A stretch of DNA of 64,000 nucleotides from an uncultured Propionivibrio sp. (lineage in GTDB: Bacteria > Pseudomonadota > Gammaproteobacteria > Burkholderiales > Rhodocyclaceae): positions 186,001-250,000 of the forward strand of contig NZ_OY762655.1 in assembly GCF_963666255.1 (NCBI RefSeq), read 5' to 3'. Within the stretch, counting starts at the first letter, position 1, and each line of letters begins with the position of its first letter. Below the pieces are notes generated by a model. It had not been told where the DNA came from and made no database searches. It saw only the letters and a list, made by a program, of their open reading frames with translations. The translations under genes were made by a program, and so were the position numbers. Below, in pieces: positions 30,111-44,243 of the stretch.

Positions 30111-30904
30111 CGACGATTTTCCGACCCCTCGTTGGCTTTATCCTGGCGACAGTGCTGGGTATCTCGTTCGCCTGGGCGCAAGGTGCGTTGCCGGCGTATC
30201 AGCCGGAGGCTGCGCAGGCGTCTGTACCGAAGGATAACCGGACTCGCGCCAAGCTCCATACGGAGTTGGCTTCGCTCTATTTTCAGGGCGGTAATCTGAT
30301 CGTGGCGCTTGAGGAACTGACCATCGCCATCTCGATCGATCCGGACTATGCGCCGGCCTACAGCACTCGTGGTCTCGCGCTTTACCATATTCGTGAATTC
30401 GACTCTGCGGACAAGGATTTCAGGCGCGCACTTTCTCTGAATGAGAAGGATCCGGAAATCAACAACAATTACGGATGGTATCTCTGTCATACCGGCAAGG
30501 TTCGGGAGTCCATTCCCTATTTTGAGAAGGCGATTCGTAATCCGCTGTATGCGACGCCGGAGATTGCCCATCTCAATGCCGGTGCGTGTCATGCCAAACT
30601 TGGCGAGTTGGATTTGGCGGAAGCTTATGTGCGCAAGACGCTGCGCTTTTCGCCCGATAACCTGCAGGCATTGTTTCAACTGGCGAACATCAGCTACCAG
30701 CGCGGCAATGTTGATGCGGCTCGCGCTCAGTTGATGAACATCGTGCGCTCCAACGAGCCTTCGGCCGAGGTGTTGTGGCTGCTGCTTCGTGTCGAGCGAC
30801 GACTTGGCGACGCGACGGCTGAAGCCAGTCTTGCCACCCAATTGAGGCGGAAGTATCCGGACTCCCCAGAAACTCAGATGCTGTTGAAAGGAAATTTTGA
30901 ATGA
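30107..30904 (+). CDS. pilW: Type IV pilus biogenesis/stability protein PilW (PilF)
   Basis: A 265-residue TPR protein. A signal peptide spans about 1-25. Four or more TPR repeats cover residues about 45-200 (for example [20 protein letters not shown] and [20 protein letters not shown]). PilW/PilF proteins help assemble the outer-membrane PilQ secretin of type IV pili. No clear lipobox cysteine is seen in the N-terminal segment, which differs from the lipoprotein forms. The GTG start overlaps the rlmN stop. The position between rlmN and rodZ is conserved in many proteobacteria. Confidence 0.9.
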   Translation: MTTIFRPLVGFILATVLGISFAWAQGALPAYQPEAAQASVPKDNRTRAKLHTELASLYFQGGNLIVALEELTIAISIDPDYAPAYSTRGLALYHIREFDSADKDFRRALSLNEKDPEINNNYGWYLCHTGKVRESIPYFEKAIRNPLYATPEIAHLNAGACHAKLGELDLAEAYVRKTLRFSPDNLQALFQLANISYQRGNVDAARAQLMNIVRSNEPSAEVLWLLLRVERRLGDATAEASLATQLRRKYPDSPETQMLLKGNFE

Positions 30905-31923
30905 ACGCGGAAAGCGATTCGCCGCAGGTCAGGACGGAGGAAGACGAATCCGTGCAGGACTCGTCTTCTGGCGTCGAAGCGTTTGCGGAGGAGGCTGCGC
31001 AGGAGGTCGCGCCCGAGCCGTCTGTCGGTCAACGCTTGCGTATGGCCCGTGAAGCCAAAGGCATGACGATGATCGAAGTGGCCGGACGTCTCAAGCTGAG
31101 CCTGCATCAGGTCGAGGATCTCGAGAGCGACGACTGGGATCGGCTTAAATGCACGACGATCACACGTGGCTTCGTCCGTAATTACGCGCGTCTGGTTGCA
31201 CTCGATGCGGCCGAACTCATGGCGGCGCTCGACCGGATTGCCAAACCGCAATCCAAGGAACTCGCCGTGCCGACCAGTATCAACGTCAAAGTGCCGAGCG
31301 AACATGGTGTCGAACGCCGGGATACGTTGAGGGTTGTCAGCGGCTTGTTGGTTCTGGTCGTCGCGATCCTGGTGTATTTCTTCTTGCCGGCCGATTTTAT
31401 GCAATCGACGTATTCGGCGGTGAAGGCGCGCTTTGGCAGTTCGGGCGGTGAAACGCCGGCAGCTGTGGCCGAGCCGGAACGCAAGGTGGTCGAGTCCTCT
31501 GCGGAGCCGGCAGCGACCGCGCCTTCCGCTTCGACCGAAGCCGCGCCGGCAGCTCCCGTCGCGACGCCGAGCGCTACGGTACCCGCTCCCGCGCCTGCCG
31601 TGTCTTCGCCGGTGCCGGTGACGCCTGGTCAAACCTCTGCGGCACCGACATCGTCGCCGGCGCCGGCGAGGTCGTCGTTGGCGACGGGCGGCATGAAGCT
31701 TGCGTTCAGCAAGCCATCCTGGGTGGAGATCAAGGACGGTAGCGGGCAGGTGATCTTTTCGCAGTTGAGCCCGGCAGGGGCGCAGCGCGAAATCAGTGGG
31801 CAGCCGCCGTTTTCGCTGATCATTGGCAATGCTGCCGGCGTCACCCTCGACTACAAGGGGAAGACGGTCGATCTTTCTGCGCGTCGCAGCAAGGATGATG
31901 TTGCCCGGATAACGCTTGAATGA
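30901..31923 (+). CDS. rodZ: RodZ-like cytoskeletal/HTH membrane protein
   Basis: A 340-residue bitopic protein with a cytoplasmic helix-turn-helix domain (about 40-110, [20 protein letters not shown]), one membrane helix (about 142-162), a periplasmic Ala/Pro/Thr-rich linker (about 180-260) and a C-terminal DUF4115 domain. In E. coli RodZ links MreB to the cell-wall elongation machine. The acidic N-terminal 38 residues before the HTH are an extension. It overlaps pilW and ispG by four bases each (ATGA). Confidence 0.9.
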   Translation: MNAESDSPQVRTEEDESVQDSSSGVEAFAEEAAQEVAPEPSVGQRLRMAREAKGMTMIEVAGRLKLSLHQVEDLESDDWDRLKCTTITRGFVRNYARLVALDAAELMAALDRIAKPQSKELAVPTSINVKVPSEHGVERRDTLRVVSGLLVLVVAILVYFFLPADFMQSTYSAVKARFGSSGGETPAAVAEPERKVVESSAEPAATAPSASTEAAPAAPVATPSATVPAPAPAVSSPVPVTPGQTSAAPTSSPAPARSSLATGGMKLAFSKPSWVEIKDGSGQVIFSQLSPAGAQREISGQPPFSLIIGNAAGVTLDYKGKTVDLSARRSKDDVARITLE

Positions 31924-33176
31924 TGATGGACGACACTTTGAACACCAATCCCTCCCGTCGGACGACGCGCGCAGTGAGCGTCGCCGCCGTCACGGTCGGA
32001 GGCGGTGCGCCTGTGGTCATTCAGTCGATGACCAATACCGATACGGCGGACGCGCTGAAGACCGCGATCCAATGTGCCGAACTTGCACGTGCCGGATCGG
32101 AACTGGTGCGCATTACAGTAAATACGCCGGAGGCCGCAGCAGCTGTTCCGGCGATTCGCGAGCAACTCGATTGCATGGACGTGGATGTGCCGCTGATTGG
32201 CGATTTCCACTACAACGGACACCGGCTGCTTGCGGATTTTCCCGAGTGCGCGAAGATTCTCGCCAAGTATCGTATCAACCCCGGGAACGTCGGGCGCGGC
32301 AGGAAGCGTGACGAGCAGTTCGCCCAGATGATCGAGATCGCCGGAAAGTACGGCAAGCCGGTGCGGATCGGTGTGAATTGGGGCAGTCTCGATCAGGAAT
32401 TGCTGGCCCGGATCATGGACGCCAACGCGCGCAGCGCGACACCGATGGATGCCGTCGGCGTAATGCGAGAGGCGATGGTCGCGTCCGCCCTCGAGTCGGC
32501 GGCAAAGGCCGAGGAGTACGGGCTTCCGGGTGATCGCATCATTCTGTCGTGCAAGGTTTCAGGGGTGCAGGATCTGATCGCGATTTATCGGGAATTGTCG
32601 CGTCGAGCTGATTATCCGCTGCATCTGGGACTGACTGAGGCTGGCATGGGGTCCAAGGGTATCGTCGCCTCGACGGCGGCCATGGCCGTGCTCCTGCAGG
32701 AAGGCATCGGCGATACCATTCGCGTTTCGCTGACGCCGGAGCCGGGCGGCAAGCGCACGCAGGAAGTGGTCGTTGCTCAGGAAATGCTGCAGACCATGGG
32801 GCTGCGCGCTTTTACGCCGATGGTGACGGCCTGTCCTGGCTGCGGACGGACAACCAGCACGGTGTTTCAGGAGTTGGCGCAGACCATCCAGAATCATGTG
32901 CGTGAGCGTATGCCGGCGTGGCGTCTTGAGTTCGACGGCGTCGAGAACATGACCTTGGCAGTGATGGGTTGTATCGTCAATGGGCCAGGTGAAAGCAAGC
33001 ATGCCAACATCGGCATCAGCCTTCCGGGGACGGGTGAAACGCCTGCTGCGCCGGTGTTTGAGGATGGGGTGAAGACGGTTACCCTGCGCGGCGAGAACAT
33101 TGCCGCCGAATTTGTCGCCATCGTTGATCGTTATGTGGCGCGTACTTATCAGAGAAAGAACCGAAACGCATCATGA
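31920..33176 (+). CDS. ispG: 4-hydroxy-3-methylbut-2-enyl-diphosphate synthase (flavodoxin)
   Basis: IspG (GcpE) is a 4Fe-4S enzyme that turns MEcPP into HMBPP in the non-mevalonate isoprenoid pathway. Its 418 residues include [12 protein letters not shown] at the substrate end and the cluster cysteines in [10 protein letters not shown] and [22 protein letters not shown]. Three ATG codons run in tandem (31920, 31923, 31926), so the exact start is open. It overlaps rodZ and hisS by four bases on each side, and rodZ-ispG-hisS order is widely conserved. Confidence 0.96.
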   Translation: MMMDDTLNTNPSRRTTRAVSVAAVTVGGGAPVVIQSMTNTDTADALKTAIQCAELARAGSELVRITVNTPEAAAAVPAIREQLDCMDVDVPLIGDFHYNGHRLLADFPECAKILAKYRINPGNVGRGRKRDEQFAQMIEIAGKYGKPVRIGVNWGSLDQELLARIMDANARSATPMDAVGVMREAMVASALESAAKAEEYGLPGDRIILSCKVSGVQDLIAIYRELSRRADYPLHLGLTEAGMGSKGIVASTAAMAVLLQEGIGDTIRVSLTPEPGGKRTQEVVVAQEMLQTMGLRAFTPMVTACPGCGRTTSTVFQELAQTIQNHVRERMPAWRLEFDGVENMTLAVMGCIVNGPGESKHANIGISLPGTGETPAAPVFEDGVKTVTLRGENIAAEFVAIVDRYVARTYQRKNRNAS

Positions 33177-34468
33177 GCAAGGTGATCCAGTCCGTACGCG
33201 GGATGAATGACATCCTGCCCGGAGAGTCTGAGCTGTGGGAGCTCTTCGAGGAAACAGTCCGTTCCTGGCTGCAGAGCTATGGATACAAGCCGATCCGTCT
33301 ACCGATCGTCGAGCCGACGCCGCTGTTCAAGCGCGCCATCGGCGAAGTGACCGATATCGTCGAAAAAGAGATGTACTCTTTCGAGGACAGCCTGAACGGC
33401 GAGCAACTGACGCTGCGTCCCGAGGGGACCGCCGGTTGCGTGCGGGCCGTCATTCAGCACAATCTGGCGGCACAGCGCCCGCAGCGGCTGTACTATATGG
33501 GGCAGATGTTCCGGCACGAGCGCCCGCAAAAGGGGCGTTATCGGCAATTCAATCAGGTCGGCGTGGAATCCTTCGGTTTTGCCGGTCCCGACATCGACGC
33601 CGAGCAGATCGTCATGGGGGCCCGCCTTTGGGATGATTTGGGGCTGGACGGCATCCGCCTGCAGCTCAATTCGCTCGGTCAGGCGGATGAGCGCGCGGAA
33701 TATCGGGCTGGATTGGTGAGTTACTTCGAGAAATATCAGGATTCGCTCGACGAGGACGCACGCCGTCGCCTCTACACCAATCCGTTGCGAATTCTCGACA
33801 GCAAGAATCCTGCGATGCAGGAAATGATTGCCGGTGCGCCGAAGCTCATGGCGCATCTGGGCGCGGAATCGATGGCGCACTTCGAAGGCGTGCAACAGGT
33901 GCTGCGTGATGTCGGCATTCCGTACGAGATCAATACACGACTTGTGCGCGGTCTCGACTATTACAACCTGACCGTGTTCGAGTGGGTGACTGACCTGCTC
34001 GGCGCGCAAGGGACGGTCTGCGCCGGTGGGCGCTATGACGGTCTTGTCGAGCAACTCGGTGGCAAGTCGACGCCTGCCTGTGGCTTTGCCATGGGGGTCG
34101 AGCGTCTGGTAACACTGATTCGCGAATCGGGCGGCGATCCGGCGCCCGAGTGTGCCGATGTCTATCTTGTGCATCAGGGCGAAGCCGCGTCGCGCCTGGC
34201 GCCGCGGGTTGCAGAAGGTCTGCGCGATCAAGGCATCGATGTGCTCTTCAATTGCGGCGGCGGCAGCTTCAAGGCGCAAATGAAGAAGGCTGATGCGTCC
34301 GGGGCGATGTTTGCCGTTATCATCGGCGACGATGAGGCGAATGCCGGGGAAGTGACGCTTAAGCCTTTGCGCGATAATGGCGACGCCGAGCGGGCGCAGA
34401 AGCGTGTCGGCATCGACGGGCTCGCCGAAGAAATCATGAATGCAGTTATTGACGGAGAAGAAAGCTGA
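33173..34468 (+). CDS. hisS: Histidyl-tRNA synthetase
   Basis: Class II synthetase that charges tRNA-His. Its 431 residues include motif 1 at the N-terminus ([11 protein letters not shown]), motif 2 ([20 protein letters not shown]), the histidine-A motif ([13 protein letters not shown]) and motif 3 ([10 protein letters not shown]). The C-terminal anticodon-binding domain starts near 330. A paralogue lacking aminoacylation, hisZ, lies 8 kb downstream in the same series. The stop shares its last base with the yfgM start. Confidence 0.97.
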   Translation: MSKVIQSVRGMNDILPGESELWELFEETVRSWLQSYGYKPIRLPIVEPTPLFKRAIGEVTDIVEKEMYSFEDSLNGEQLTLRPEGTAGCVRAVIQHNLAAQRPQRLYYMGQMFRHERPQKGRYRQFNQVGVESFGFAGPDIDAEQIVMGARLWDDLGLDGIRLQLNSLGQADERAEYRAGLVSYFEKYQDSLDEDARRRLYTNPLRILDSKNPAMQEMIAGAPKLMAHLGAESMAHFEGVQQVLRDVGIPYEINTRLVRGLDYYNLTVFEWVTDLLGAQGTVCAGGRYDGLVEQLGGKSTPACGFAMGVERLVTLIRESGGDPAPECADVYLVHQGEAASRLAPRVAEGLRDQGIDVLFNCGGGSFKAQMKKADASGAMFAVIIGDDEANAGEVTLKPLRDNGDAERAQKRVGIDGLAEEIMNAVIDGEES

Positions 34469-35154
34469 TGGCCGCGTACGATCTTGAAGAGCAGGAACAA
34501 CTTGCCGAAATTAAGGCCTGGTGGAAACAGCACGGAAATCTGCTGATCAATGTCGCGACTGCGGCAGCGCTCGCTGTACTGGCGTGGCAGGGCTGGAACT
34601 GGTACCAGCGCAGCCAGTCGGGGCAGGCGTCGATGGTCTATCACGTGTTGCAACAGGCGGTTGCTGAGCACGATACCCAGCGCGTCAAGGCCGCCAGCGG
34701 TGAGTTGGTCGAAAAATTCGGACGCACGAGCTACGCCCCGCTGGGCGCGCTGACGGCGGCTCGCGTGATGATCGACAGCGGCGACCAGAAATCGGCCAAG
34801 GCGCAGTTGCAATGGGCGGCAGACAAGGGCAAGGACGAGGTCCGCGATCTCGCGCGTTTGCGTCTGGCCGCGTTGCTTCTGGATGAAAAGGCTTATGACG
34901 AAGCGCTGAAGCAACTCGATGGCAGCGTGACGCCGGCCTTCGAGGCTCGTTTCGCCGATACGCGCGGGGATCTGTTGAGCGCGCAGGGCAAGAAGGATGA
35001 GGCGGTCAAAGCTTACCAGTCGGCATTCGCCAAACTGGGTGAAGTGGACAAGACAGGCAAGGGCATCAATTCGCAAAGCTGGCAGTTGCAATCTAACGCG
35101 GTCTATCGCGAAATCATCCAGCAAAAGCTTGATGCCCTTGGGGGAAGCAAGTAA
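34468..35154 (+). CDS. yfgM: YfgM-type TPR ancillary SecYEG translocon subunit
   Basis: A 228-residue protein with an acidic N-terminus (YDLEEQEQLAEIKAWWKQHG), one membrane helix (about 24-42) and a periplasmic TPR domain (about 50-215). This is the layout of YfgM, which with PpiD works at the SecYEG exit and links to periplasmic chaperones. It sits between hisS and bamB as in E. coli. Spacing to bamB is 3 bases. Confidence 0.9.
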   Translation: MAAYDLEEQEQLAEIKAWWKQHGNLLINVATAAALAVLAWQGWNWYQRSQSGQASMVYHVLQQAVAEHDTQRVKAASGELVEKFGRTSYAPLGALTAARVMIDSGDQKSAKAQLQWAADKGKDEVRDLARLRLAALLLDEKAYDEALKQLDGSVTPAFEARFADTRGDLLSAQGKKDEAVKAYQSAFAKLGEVDKTGKGINSQSWQLQSNAVYREIIQQKLDALGGSK

Positions 35155-35157
35155 ACG

Positions 35158-36293
35158 ATGAAAAAATACTTCGTCATTGCCTGTGCTGCGACGCTGCTTG
35201 GCGGCTGTTCGGCGCTGGATGCAATCAACCCGTTTTCCAGCAGTGCGCCGAAGATGGTGGAATTGCCGTCGATCAAACCAACGGCCGATGCTCGCGTGGT
35301 TTGGCGCGAGCGTGTCGGCAAGGCCGATCTGTATGTGTTCACGCCGGCGGTTGTCGGCAATTCGGTGTACGCTGCCGGGGTCGGTGGCACGGTTGCCCGG
35401 ATCGACGACGGCAAGCTGGTCTGGAAAATTGATGCCGGCATGCCGCTGTCGGGCGGCGTCGGGGCAGACGATCGCTTGGTTGTGGTCGGCTCGTTGAAGG
35501 GCGATGTGCTGGCCTTCAATAGTGCTGACGGCAAGCTGGTCTGGAAGACCCGGGCGACGGCCGAAGTGCTCGCCCCGCCAGCGATCGGCGAAGGGCTCGT
35601 CGTCGTGCGCAGTGGCGACAACCGGCTTGCGGCATTTGACGCTGACGATGGGAAACGGAAGTGGGTGTATCAACGTCCCGTTCCCGCCTTGTCGGTGCGT
35701 TCAACCGGAGCGCCGATGATTGACGGCAAACTGGTCATGGCCGGATTTCCCGGAGGGAAACTGATCGCCGTCAGTCCGAACAACGGCGCGGCGGTGTGGG
35801 AAGGTGCGGTGGCCTTGCCGAAGGGCGTGACAGAACTTGATCGCGTCGCCGACATCACGAGCCCGCCTGTCATTTCCGGACGCTATATTTGCGCGGTGGC
35901 CTATCAAGGTCGCGTTGCCTGTTTTGAACTGGGCGGTGGTCAACAGGTTTGGGCTCGCGATATGTCGAGTGCGCTCGGTCTCGCCATCGACGGGCCGACC
36001 GTGTTCGTGACCGACGACAAGGGCGCGGTGCATGCGCTCGATCTGGCCAGCGGCGCAAGCCTCTGGAAGCAGGATAAACTGGTGACGCGCAAAGTGTCGG
36101 CCCCAACCGTACTGCGAGGTTTTGTCGTCGTCGCCGACGTCGAGGGCGTCGTCCATTTCCTGAATCGCGAAGACGGCTCCTTTGCCGCCCGGGTGAAGAC
36201 AGACGGCTCACCGGTCCGGGCGCCGATCCGTGCGCTGAGATCGTCGGTTGTCGTGCAAACGACCGACGGCGGTGTTTTTGCCATAGAGGCTGA

Positions 36294-36297
<4 letters not shown>
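35158..36297 (+). CDS. bamB: Outer-membrane assembly lipoprotein BamB
   Basis: BamB is an eight-bladed beta-propeller lipoprotein of the BAM complex, which inserts beta-barrel proteins into the outer membrane. The 379-residue protein has a signal with lipobox LLGGC (Cys17), then repeated PQQ-type blades ([52 protein letters not shown] and others). It is preceded by yfgM and overlaps der by four bases, the standard yfgM-bamB-der order. Confidence 0.95.
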
Positions 36298-37808
<1,511 letters not shown>

Positions 37809-37891
37809 ATTGGGTTTCTCGCTGGCCAAGCGCGCCGAAATCCTTTAAGCTTGGTCTCACCAATACCAACAACGACACATGGAGTTGAACC

Positions 37892-38131
37892 ATGAGTACC
37901 AAAGGGCAATTGTTACAAGACCCGTTTCTGAATGTGCTGCGCCGCGAGCATGTTCCCGTTTCGATCTATTTGGTCAACGGTATCAAGCTGCAAGGTCAGG
38001 TGGAATCATTTGACCAGTATGTGGTTCTTTTGAAGAACACGGTGACCCAGATGGTTTATAAGCATGCCATCTCGACGGTTGTTCCCTCCCGTCCGGTCAA
38101 TATTCATCAGGATAGCGGCGAAGAACTCTAA
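37892..38131 (+). CDS. hfq: RNA chaperone Hfq
   Basis: A 79-residue Sm-like protein that forms hexamers and pairs small RNAs with mRNAs. Sm1 ([20 protein letters not shown]) and Sm2 ([15 protein letters not shown]) are intact, including the YKHA proximal-face motif. The C-terminal tail is short ([10 protein letters not shown]), as in many betaproteobacteria. A GGAG site lies 10 bases before the ATG. The 83-base gap after der probably holds its own promoter. Confidence 0.98.
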   Translation: MSTKGQLLQDPFLNVLRREHVPVSIYLVNGIKLQGQVESFDQYVVLLKNTVTQMVYKHAISTVVPSRPVNIHQDSGEEL

Positions 38132-38207
38132 GACGCCCGGCGTTCGCGGCATCACCGTATCGCTGGCGCGAGCCTTCGTCATGTCGCGACCTTGCTAATC
38201 ATATCCA

Positions 38208-39380
38208 ATGTTCGATCGTCCTGAGTCTGGCGAACGTGCCATCATCGTTCAGCTAGATCTCGGCTACGACGATATTCCTGATCGGCTTGAAGAAATCCGC
38301 CTGCTGGCGGCTTCTGCCGGCGCGACCGTGTGCGCAGAGGTGTCCGGCAAACGCCGAAGTCCCGACGCAGCGACGTTTGCCGGCAAGGGCAAGGTGGAGG
38401 AGGTGGCGGCCGAGATCAGCGCGCACGACGCTGATCTCGTCATCTTCAATCACGAATTGTCGCCGGCGCAGGAACGGAATCTGGAACGGCGCCTGCAGTG
38501 TCGCGTCATCGATCGCACCAGCCTGATTCTCGATATTTTCGCCTTGCGGGCGCAAAGCGCCGAGGGTAAGTTGCAGGTCGAACTCGCCCAGCTCGATCAT
38601 CTCGCGACGCGCCTCGTGCGCGGTTGGACGCACCTTGAACGGCAAAAGGGCGGCATTGGTCTGCGCGGCCCGGGCGAAACGCAGCTTGAAACGGACCGGC
38701 GTCTGCTTGGCAAACGCGTCAAACTGCTTCGCGAGCGACTGTCGCGTCTGGAGCGGCAGCGCGGTGTGCAGCGCAAGGCGCGGGTACGGGGGGAAGCGTT
38801 GACCGTATCGCTGGTTGGCTATACGAACGCCGGCAAGTCGACCTTGTTCAATGCGCTGACGCACGCTGGCGCCTATGCCGCCGACCAGTTGTTCGCCACG
38901 CTCGATACCACCTCGCGCAAGGTCTGGTTGGGCGAGGTGGGTAACATCGTCGTCTCCGACACCGTCGGGTTCATTCGTGATCTGCCGCATTCGCTGGTGG
39001 CGGCATTCCACGCGACGCTCGAGGCGACCGCGCACGCCGATGTTCTGCTGCATGTGGTTGATTCGGCAAGCCCGGTCAGGGACGAGCAGATGCGCGAAGT
39101 TGACAAGGTTCTGAAGGAAATCGGGGCCAGCGACGTGCCCCAGTTGATCGTGCTGAACAAGCTTGATTTGACAGGTCTTCCGCCGTCGGTCGAGCGGGAC
39201 GAGTATGGTAGAATCGATCGGGTGCGTGTCAGCGCCAAGTGCGGCGACGGATTGCCCTTGTTGCGCGAAGCCTTGACCGAGATCGCACTGGAGAAGGCCA
39301 GGTCAAATCGTGTCGCGTCACACAGTGACGCCGAAGCGCTTGGCGATGAATCGGATCACAACCCAGGTTTTTTCCTATGA
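38208..39380 (+). CDS. hflX: Ribosome-splitting GTPase HflX
   Basis: HflX splits stalled ribosomes, notably under heat stress. The 390-residue protein has the N-terminal glycine-rich HflX domain (SGKRRSPDAATFAGKGKVEE), a helical linker with GGIGLRGPGETQLETDRR, and the G domain with P-loop GYTNAGKSTLFNALT, DTVGFIRDLPHSLVAAFH and NKLDL. It follows hfq by 76 bases, with the usual hfq-hflX-hflK-hflC order. Confidence 0.96.
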   Translation: MFDRPESGERAIIVQLDLGYDDIPDRLEEIRLLAASAGATVCAEVSGKRRSPDAATFAGKGKVEEVAAEISAHDADLVIFNHELSPAQERNLERRLQCRVIDRTSLILDIFALRAQSAEGKLQVELAQLDHLATRLVRGWTHLERQKGGIGLRGPGETQLETDRRLLGKRVKLLRERLSRLERQRGVQRKARVRGEALTVSLVGYTNAGKSTLFNALTHAGAYAADQLFATLDTTSRKVWLGEVGNIVVSDTVGFIRDLPHSLVAAFHATLEATAHADVLLHVVDSASPVRDEQMREVDKVLKEIGASDVPQLIVLNKLDLTGLPPSVERDEYGRIDRVRVSAKCGDGLPLLREALTEIALEKARSNRVASHSDAEALGDESDHNPGFFL

Positions 39381-39400
39381 TTTCAGGTATCGGAGTACTC

Positions 39401-40696
39401 ATGTCACTCAATGACCCGCAGTGGGGAAATCGTGGCAACGACAGCGGCAACAATGGCGGCGGCAAGCGCCCGGATCAGGGGCCTCCCGATCTTGAGGAGA
39501 TGTGGCGCGACCTCAATCGCCGTCTGTCCGGTATGCTCGGCAAGCGTGGCAACGGTGGCGGCAATCGCGGTAGCGAGCGTCCACCGGTGGACATCAATCC
39601 GCGCTTCCTCGGTGGCGGCATCGGTGTTTTGCTGGCGCTGGTGCTGCTTGTCTGGCTGGCCAGCGGCTTCTACATCGTCGATGCCTCGCAGCGCGCATTG
39701 GTGCTGCAGTTCGGCCGTTACAAGGAAAGCACCGAGTCGGGCTTGCGCTGGCGTCTGCCGTATCCGATCCAGTCGCATGAGATCGTGAATATCTCCGGTG
39801 TCCGCACGATCGAGGTCGGTTACCGGGGCAGCGAACGGAACAAGGTGCTGAAGGAAGCACTGATGCTTACCGATGATGAAAACATCATCAACATCCAGTT
39901 CGCCGTGCAGTACATTCTCAAGGATCCGGTCGATTACATCTTCAATAACCGCAATCCCGATGAATCGGTGATGCAGGCGGCTGAAACCGCGATCCGCGAG
40001 ATCGTTGGCAAGAGCCGTATGGACTTCGTCCTGTATGAAGGTCGCGAGCAGATCGCCGTCAAGGCATCAAATCTGATGCAGGAAATTCTCGATCGTTACA
40101 AGACCGGTATCCTGATTTCCAAGGTGACGATGCAAAATGCGCAGCCGCCGGAGCAGGTGCAGGCGGCGTTCGATGACGCCGTCAAGGCTGGCCAGGATCG
40201 CGAACGGCAGAAGAACGAAGGCCAGGCGTATGCCAACGACGTTATTCCGAAGGCGCGCGGTACGGCGGCTCGGCTGATTCAGGAGGCTGAGGGCTACAAG
40301 CAACGCCTGATTGCGACGGCGGAAGGTGATGCGAGCCGGTTCCGCCAGATCAACGCCGAGTACGCGAAGGCGCCGGAAGTGACGCGCAGCCGCATGTATC
40401 TCGAAACCATGCAACAGGTTTATGCCAATACCAGCAAGGTCATGGTCGACGCCAAGGGGCAGGGGAATCTCCTGTATCTGCCGCTCGACAAGCTGATGCA
40501 GGCGGCCGGTGCCGTTGCGTCGACGCAGTCGCCCGCAAGTAACGAGGCGCAAGTGTCGGCGCGCGGTGCGACACCGCCGGTGTCGAACGAAACACCGCCG
40601 CAGCTTGAGAAGCCGATTCAGGCCGAGCGCGGCGGCGCTTATTCCATACAGCGTGATCGCGAAGCCTTGCGCTCGCGTGATCGGGAGGTGCGTTGA
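39401..40696 (+). CDS. hflK: FtsH protease regulator HflK
   Basis: HflK and HflC form a large SPFH/band-7 cage around FtsH in the inner membrane and restrain its proteolysis. The 431-residue HflK has a Gly/Asn-rich N-terminus, a membrane helix (about 70-90), the band-7 domain (about 90-270) and a coiled C-terminal part. The ATG at 39401 has GGAG at 39392-39395 and gives the family-typical MSLNDPQWG. An earlier ATG overlapping the hflX stop (39377) is possible. The stop overlaps hflC (TGATG). Confidence 0.95.
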   Translation: MSLNDPQWGNRGNDSGNNGGGKRPDQGPPDLEEMWRDLNRRLSGMLGKRGNGGGNRGSERPPVDINPRFLGGGIGVLLALVLLVWLASGFYIVDASQRALVLQFGRYKESTESGLRWRLPYPIQSHEIVNISGVRTIEVGYRGSERNKVLKEALMLTDDENIINIQFAVQYILKDPVDYIFNNRNPDESVMQAAETAIREIVGKSRMDFVLYEGREQIAVKASNLMQEILDRYKTGILISKVTMQNAQPPEQVQAAFDDAVKAGQDRERQKNEGQAYANDVIPKARGTAARLIQEAEGYKQRLIATAEGDASRFRQINAEYAKAPEVTRSRMYLETMQQVYANTSKVMVDAKGQGNLLYLPLDKLMQAAGAVASTQSPASNEAQVSARGATPPVSNETPPQLEKPIQAERGGAYSIQRDREALRSRDREVR

Positions 40697-41586
40697 TGCG
40701 CATGAGACTCAATTTCCTGGCAGCGCTCGTCGCTGCCGGCCTGGCGGTATTGGCGACGTCTATCTTCACGGTTGACCAGCGTCAGTCGGCGATCATCTTC
40801 CAGCTTGGCGAAGTGCGCGAAGTGATTACCGAGCCCGGACTCTATCTGAAATGGCCGATGATCCAGAACGTCCGTTATTTCGATAAGCGGATTCTGACGC
40901 TGGATACGCCGGATCCCGAGCGTTTCATTACCTCGGAAAAGAAGAACGTGCTGGTCGATTCCTTCGTCAAGTGGCGTATCGTTGATCCGAAGCTGTATTA
41001 CGTTTCGGTCGCCGGGGATGAGGCGCGTGCGCGGACGCGGCTGTCACAAACCGTTAACGCCGGCCTGCGTGAGGAATTCGGCAAACGCACAGTGCACGAG
41101 GTGGTGTCGGGCGAGCGTGACAAGATCATGGAGCAGATGCGAGCCAAAGCGGATCTTGACGCACGCAAGATCGGCGTTCAGATCGTCGATGTGCGCGTCA
41201 AGCGCGTCGATTTGCCGTCCGAGGTGAGTGAGTCGGTCTATCGTCGGATGGAAGCCGAGCGTAAGCGGGTCGCCAACGAGTTGCGTTCGGAAGGTTCTGC
41301 CGAAGCGGAAAAAATCCGTGCGGATGCCGAAAAGCAACGCGAGGTGATCGTTGCCGAGGCCTATCGCGACGCGCAGAAGATCAAGGGGGAAGGCGATGCG
41401 AAGGCGGCGGCGACGTATGCCCAGGCATTCAATCAGAATCCCGAGTTCTACGCCTTTTATCGCAGCATGGAGGCGTATCGCAGTAGTTTCAAGAGCAAGA
41501 ATGACGTGATGGTGGTCGAGCCGAATTCCGATTTCTTCAAGTACATGAAGAGTGTCGGTCGCGGCGGCGAAAAATCCGTCAAATGA
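40696..41586 (+). CDS. hflC: FtsH protease regulator HflC
   Basis: Partner of HflK, 296 residues. It has a single N-terminal membrane helix (about 5-22), then the band-7 domain (VDQRQSAIIFQLGEVREVI onward) and a coiled segment rich in Glu/Lys/Ala (about 180-240) that closes with FYAFYRSMEAYR. The ATG at 40696 shares its A with the hflK stop. It overlaps the next small membrane gene by four bases. Confidence 0.96.
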   Translation: MRMRLNFLAALVAAGLAVLATSIFTVDQRQSAIIFQLGEVREVITEPGLYLKWPMIQNVRYFDKRILTLDTPDPERFITSEKKNVLVDSFVKWRIVDPKLYYVSVAGDEARARTRLSQTVNAGLREEFGKRTVHEVVSGERDKIMEQMRAKADLDARKIGVQIVDVRVKRVDLPSEVSESVYRRMEAERKRVANELRSEGSAEAEKIRADAEKQREVIVAEAYRDAQKIKGEGDAKAAATYAQAFNQNPEFYAFYRSMEAYRSSFKSKNDVMVVEPNSDFFKYMKSVGRGGEKSVK

Positions 41587-41768
41587 CCAATGGTCTGCTG
41601 GTTGCCTTTGCCCTGATGCTGGTGCTGGAAGGTTTGGTTCCCTTCCTGGCGCCATCGGCATGGCGTGAGACATTTCGTCGCCTGATCCAGATGTCGGACG
41701 GGCAACTTCGTTTTATCGGCCTGTCATCGATGCTGGCCGGCATTGTCCTGTTGATGATATTCAAATGA
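41583..41768 (+). CDS. Small DUF2065 membrane protein
   Basis: A 61-residue protein with two hydrophobic helices (about 3-20 and 40-59) joined by a polar loop with [17 protein letters not shown]. Proteins of this size and pattern (DUF2065) are regularly found just after hflC. The role is unknown; the position suggests a link to HflKC-FtsH. Overlaps of four bases with hflC and hisZ (ATGA) show it is translated as part of the series. Confidence 0.88.
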   Translation: MTNGLLVAFALMLVLEGLVPFLAPSAWRETFRRLIQMSDGQLRFIGLSSMLAGIVLLMIFK

Positions 41769-42919
41769 ACTGGTTACTTCCCGATCATATTTCCGATGCC
41801 CTGCCGCATGAAGCGGCGAACATCGAGCGCTTGCGCCGTGCCACGCTGGATCTTTTTCGGTCTCACGGGTATGAACTCGTCCAGCCGCCCTTGCTGGAAT
41901 TTCTCGACTCCCTTCTGACGGGCTCCGGTTCGGATCTCAAGTTGCGTACCTTCAAGCTTGTCGATCAGTTGTCGGGACGTACGTTGGGGGTGCGCGCCGA
42001 CATGACCCCGCAGGTCGCGCGTATCGATGCGCACCTGCTCAATCGTCGCGGTGTGACGCGCCTGTGCTATTGCGACAGCGTGCTCCATACCCTGCCGACC
42101 TCGCAGGCGGCCAGTCGCGAGCCGATCCAGTTGGGCGCCGAAGTATATGGTTACGCCGGCATTGAGGCCGACCTGGAAGCGTTGCGCCTCCTGGCCTTGG
42201 CATTGAAGGCCGCCGGCACGCCGGCGTCCCGGATCGATGTTGGCCACGTTGGCGTATTCCGCGCACTTGCCAATGCCGCGGGATTGAATGGCGCGGACGA
42301 AGAAGGTCTTCTGCAACTGCTTCAGACGAAGGATGTGCCTGGATTGCGCGATTTCTGTGGGCGGATTGCTGCACCGTATGGCGCTGCGTTGATGCTGTTG
42401 CCGGAATTGTTTGGCGGTGACGAGTTGCTTGATAGCGCTGCGACCCGCTTGCCGGATCTGCCGGAAATTCGGGCCGCGTTGGCGACGCTCAAGCAGTTGC
42501 GCGCAGCCTTGCCGGGTTTGCCCTTGTCATTCGACCTTGCCGATCTGCGCGGATATCACTATCACAACGGGGTGGTGTTTGCTGCTTACTATCCGGGTTA
42601 CCCGAGCGCCATTGCGCGAGGTGGTCGTTACGATGGCGTCGGTGCAAATTTTGGACGAGCCCGCCCGGCGACCGGCTTTTCGATGGATTTGCGCGAAATT
42701 GCCCGGCTGGCCGGAAGCAACGAAACGACCGGTGCCATCCTGTCGCCCTGGGCGCTGGACAATGTCGCACTGGCCGGCAAGGTGGCGGCGCTGCGGGCGC
42801 AAGGCGAGGTTGTTGTCGAATTGTTGCCGGGACAAGAAGAAAATGATGGGCTGTTGTGCGACCGACGTCTGGTCGAACAGTCCGGCGAATGGATTATTCA
42901 GGTGATTGACGGGAAATAG
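41765..42919 (+). CDS. hisZ: ATP phosphoribosyltransferase regulatory subunit HisZ
   Basis: HisZ is a catalytically inactive paralogue of histidyl-tRNA synthetase. It is needed by the short-form HisG for the first step of histidine synthesis and its feedback control. The 384-residue protein keeps the class II core ([34 protein letters not shown]-type motif 2 region, [13 protein letters not shown]) but lacks the anticodon-binding domain. Its presence implies a short HisG elsewhere. It lies just before purA, a common betaproteobacterial arrangement. Confidence 0.95.
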   Translation: MNWLLPDHISDALPHEAANIERLRRATLDLFRSHGYELVQPPLLEFLDSLLTGSGSDLKLRTFKLVDQLSGRTLGVRADMTPQVARIDAHLLNRRGVTRLCYCDSVLHTLPTSQAASREPIQLGAEVYGYAGIEADLEALRLLALALKAAGTPASRIDVGHVGVFRALANAAGLNGADEEGLLQLLQTKDVPGLRDFCGRIAAPYGAALMLLPELFGGDELLDSAATRLPDLPEIRAALATLKQLRAALPGLPLSFDLADLRGYHYHNGVVFAAYYPGYPSAIARGGRYDGVGANFGRARPATGFSMDLREIARLAGSNETTGAILSPWALDNVALAGKVAALRAQGEVVVELLPGQEENDGLLCDRRLVEQSGEWIIQVIDGK

Positions 42920-42921
42920 AC

Positions 42922-44229
<1,308 letters not shown>

Positions 44230-44243
44230 TCCAGGCTGAGCTC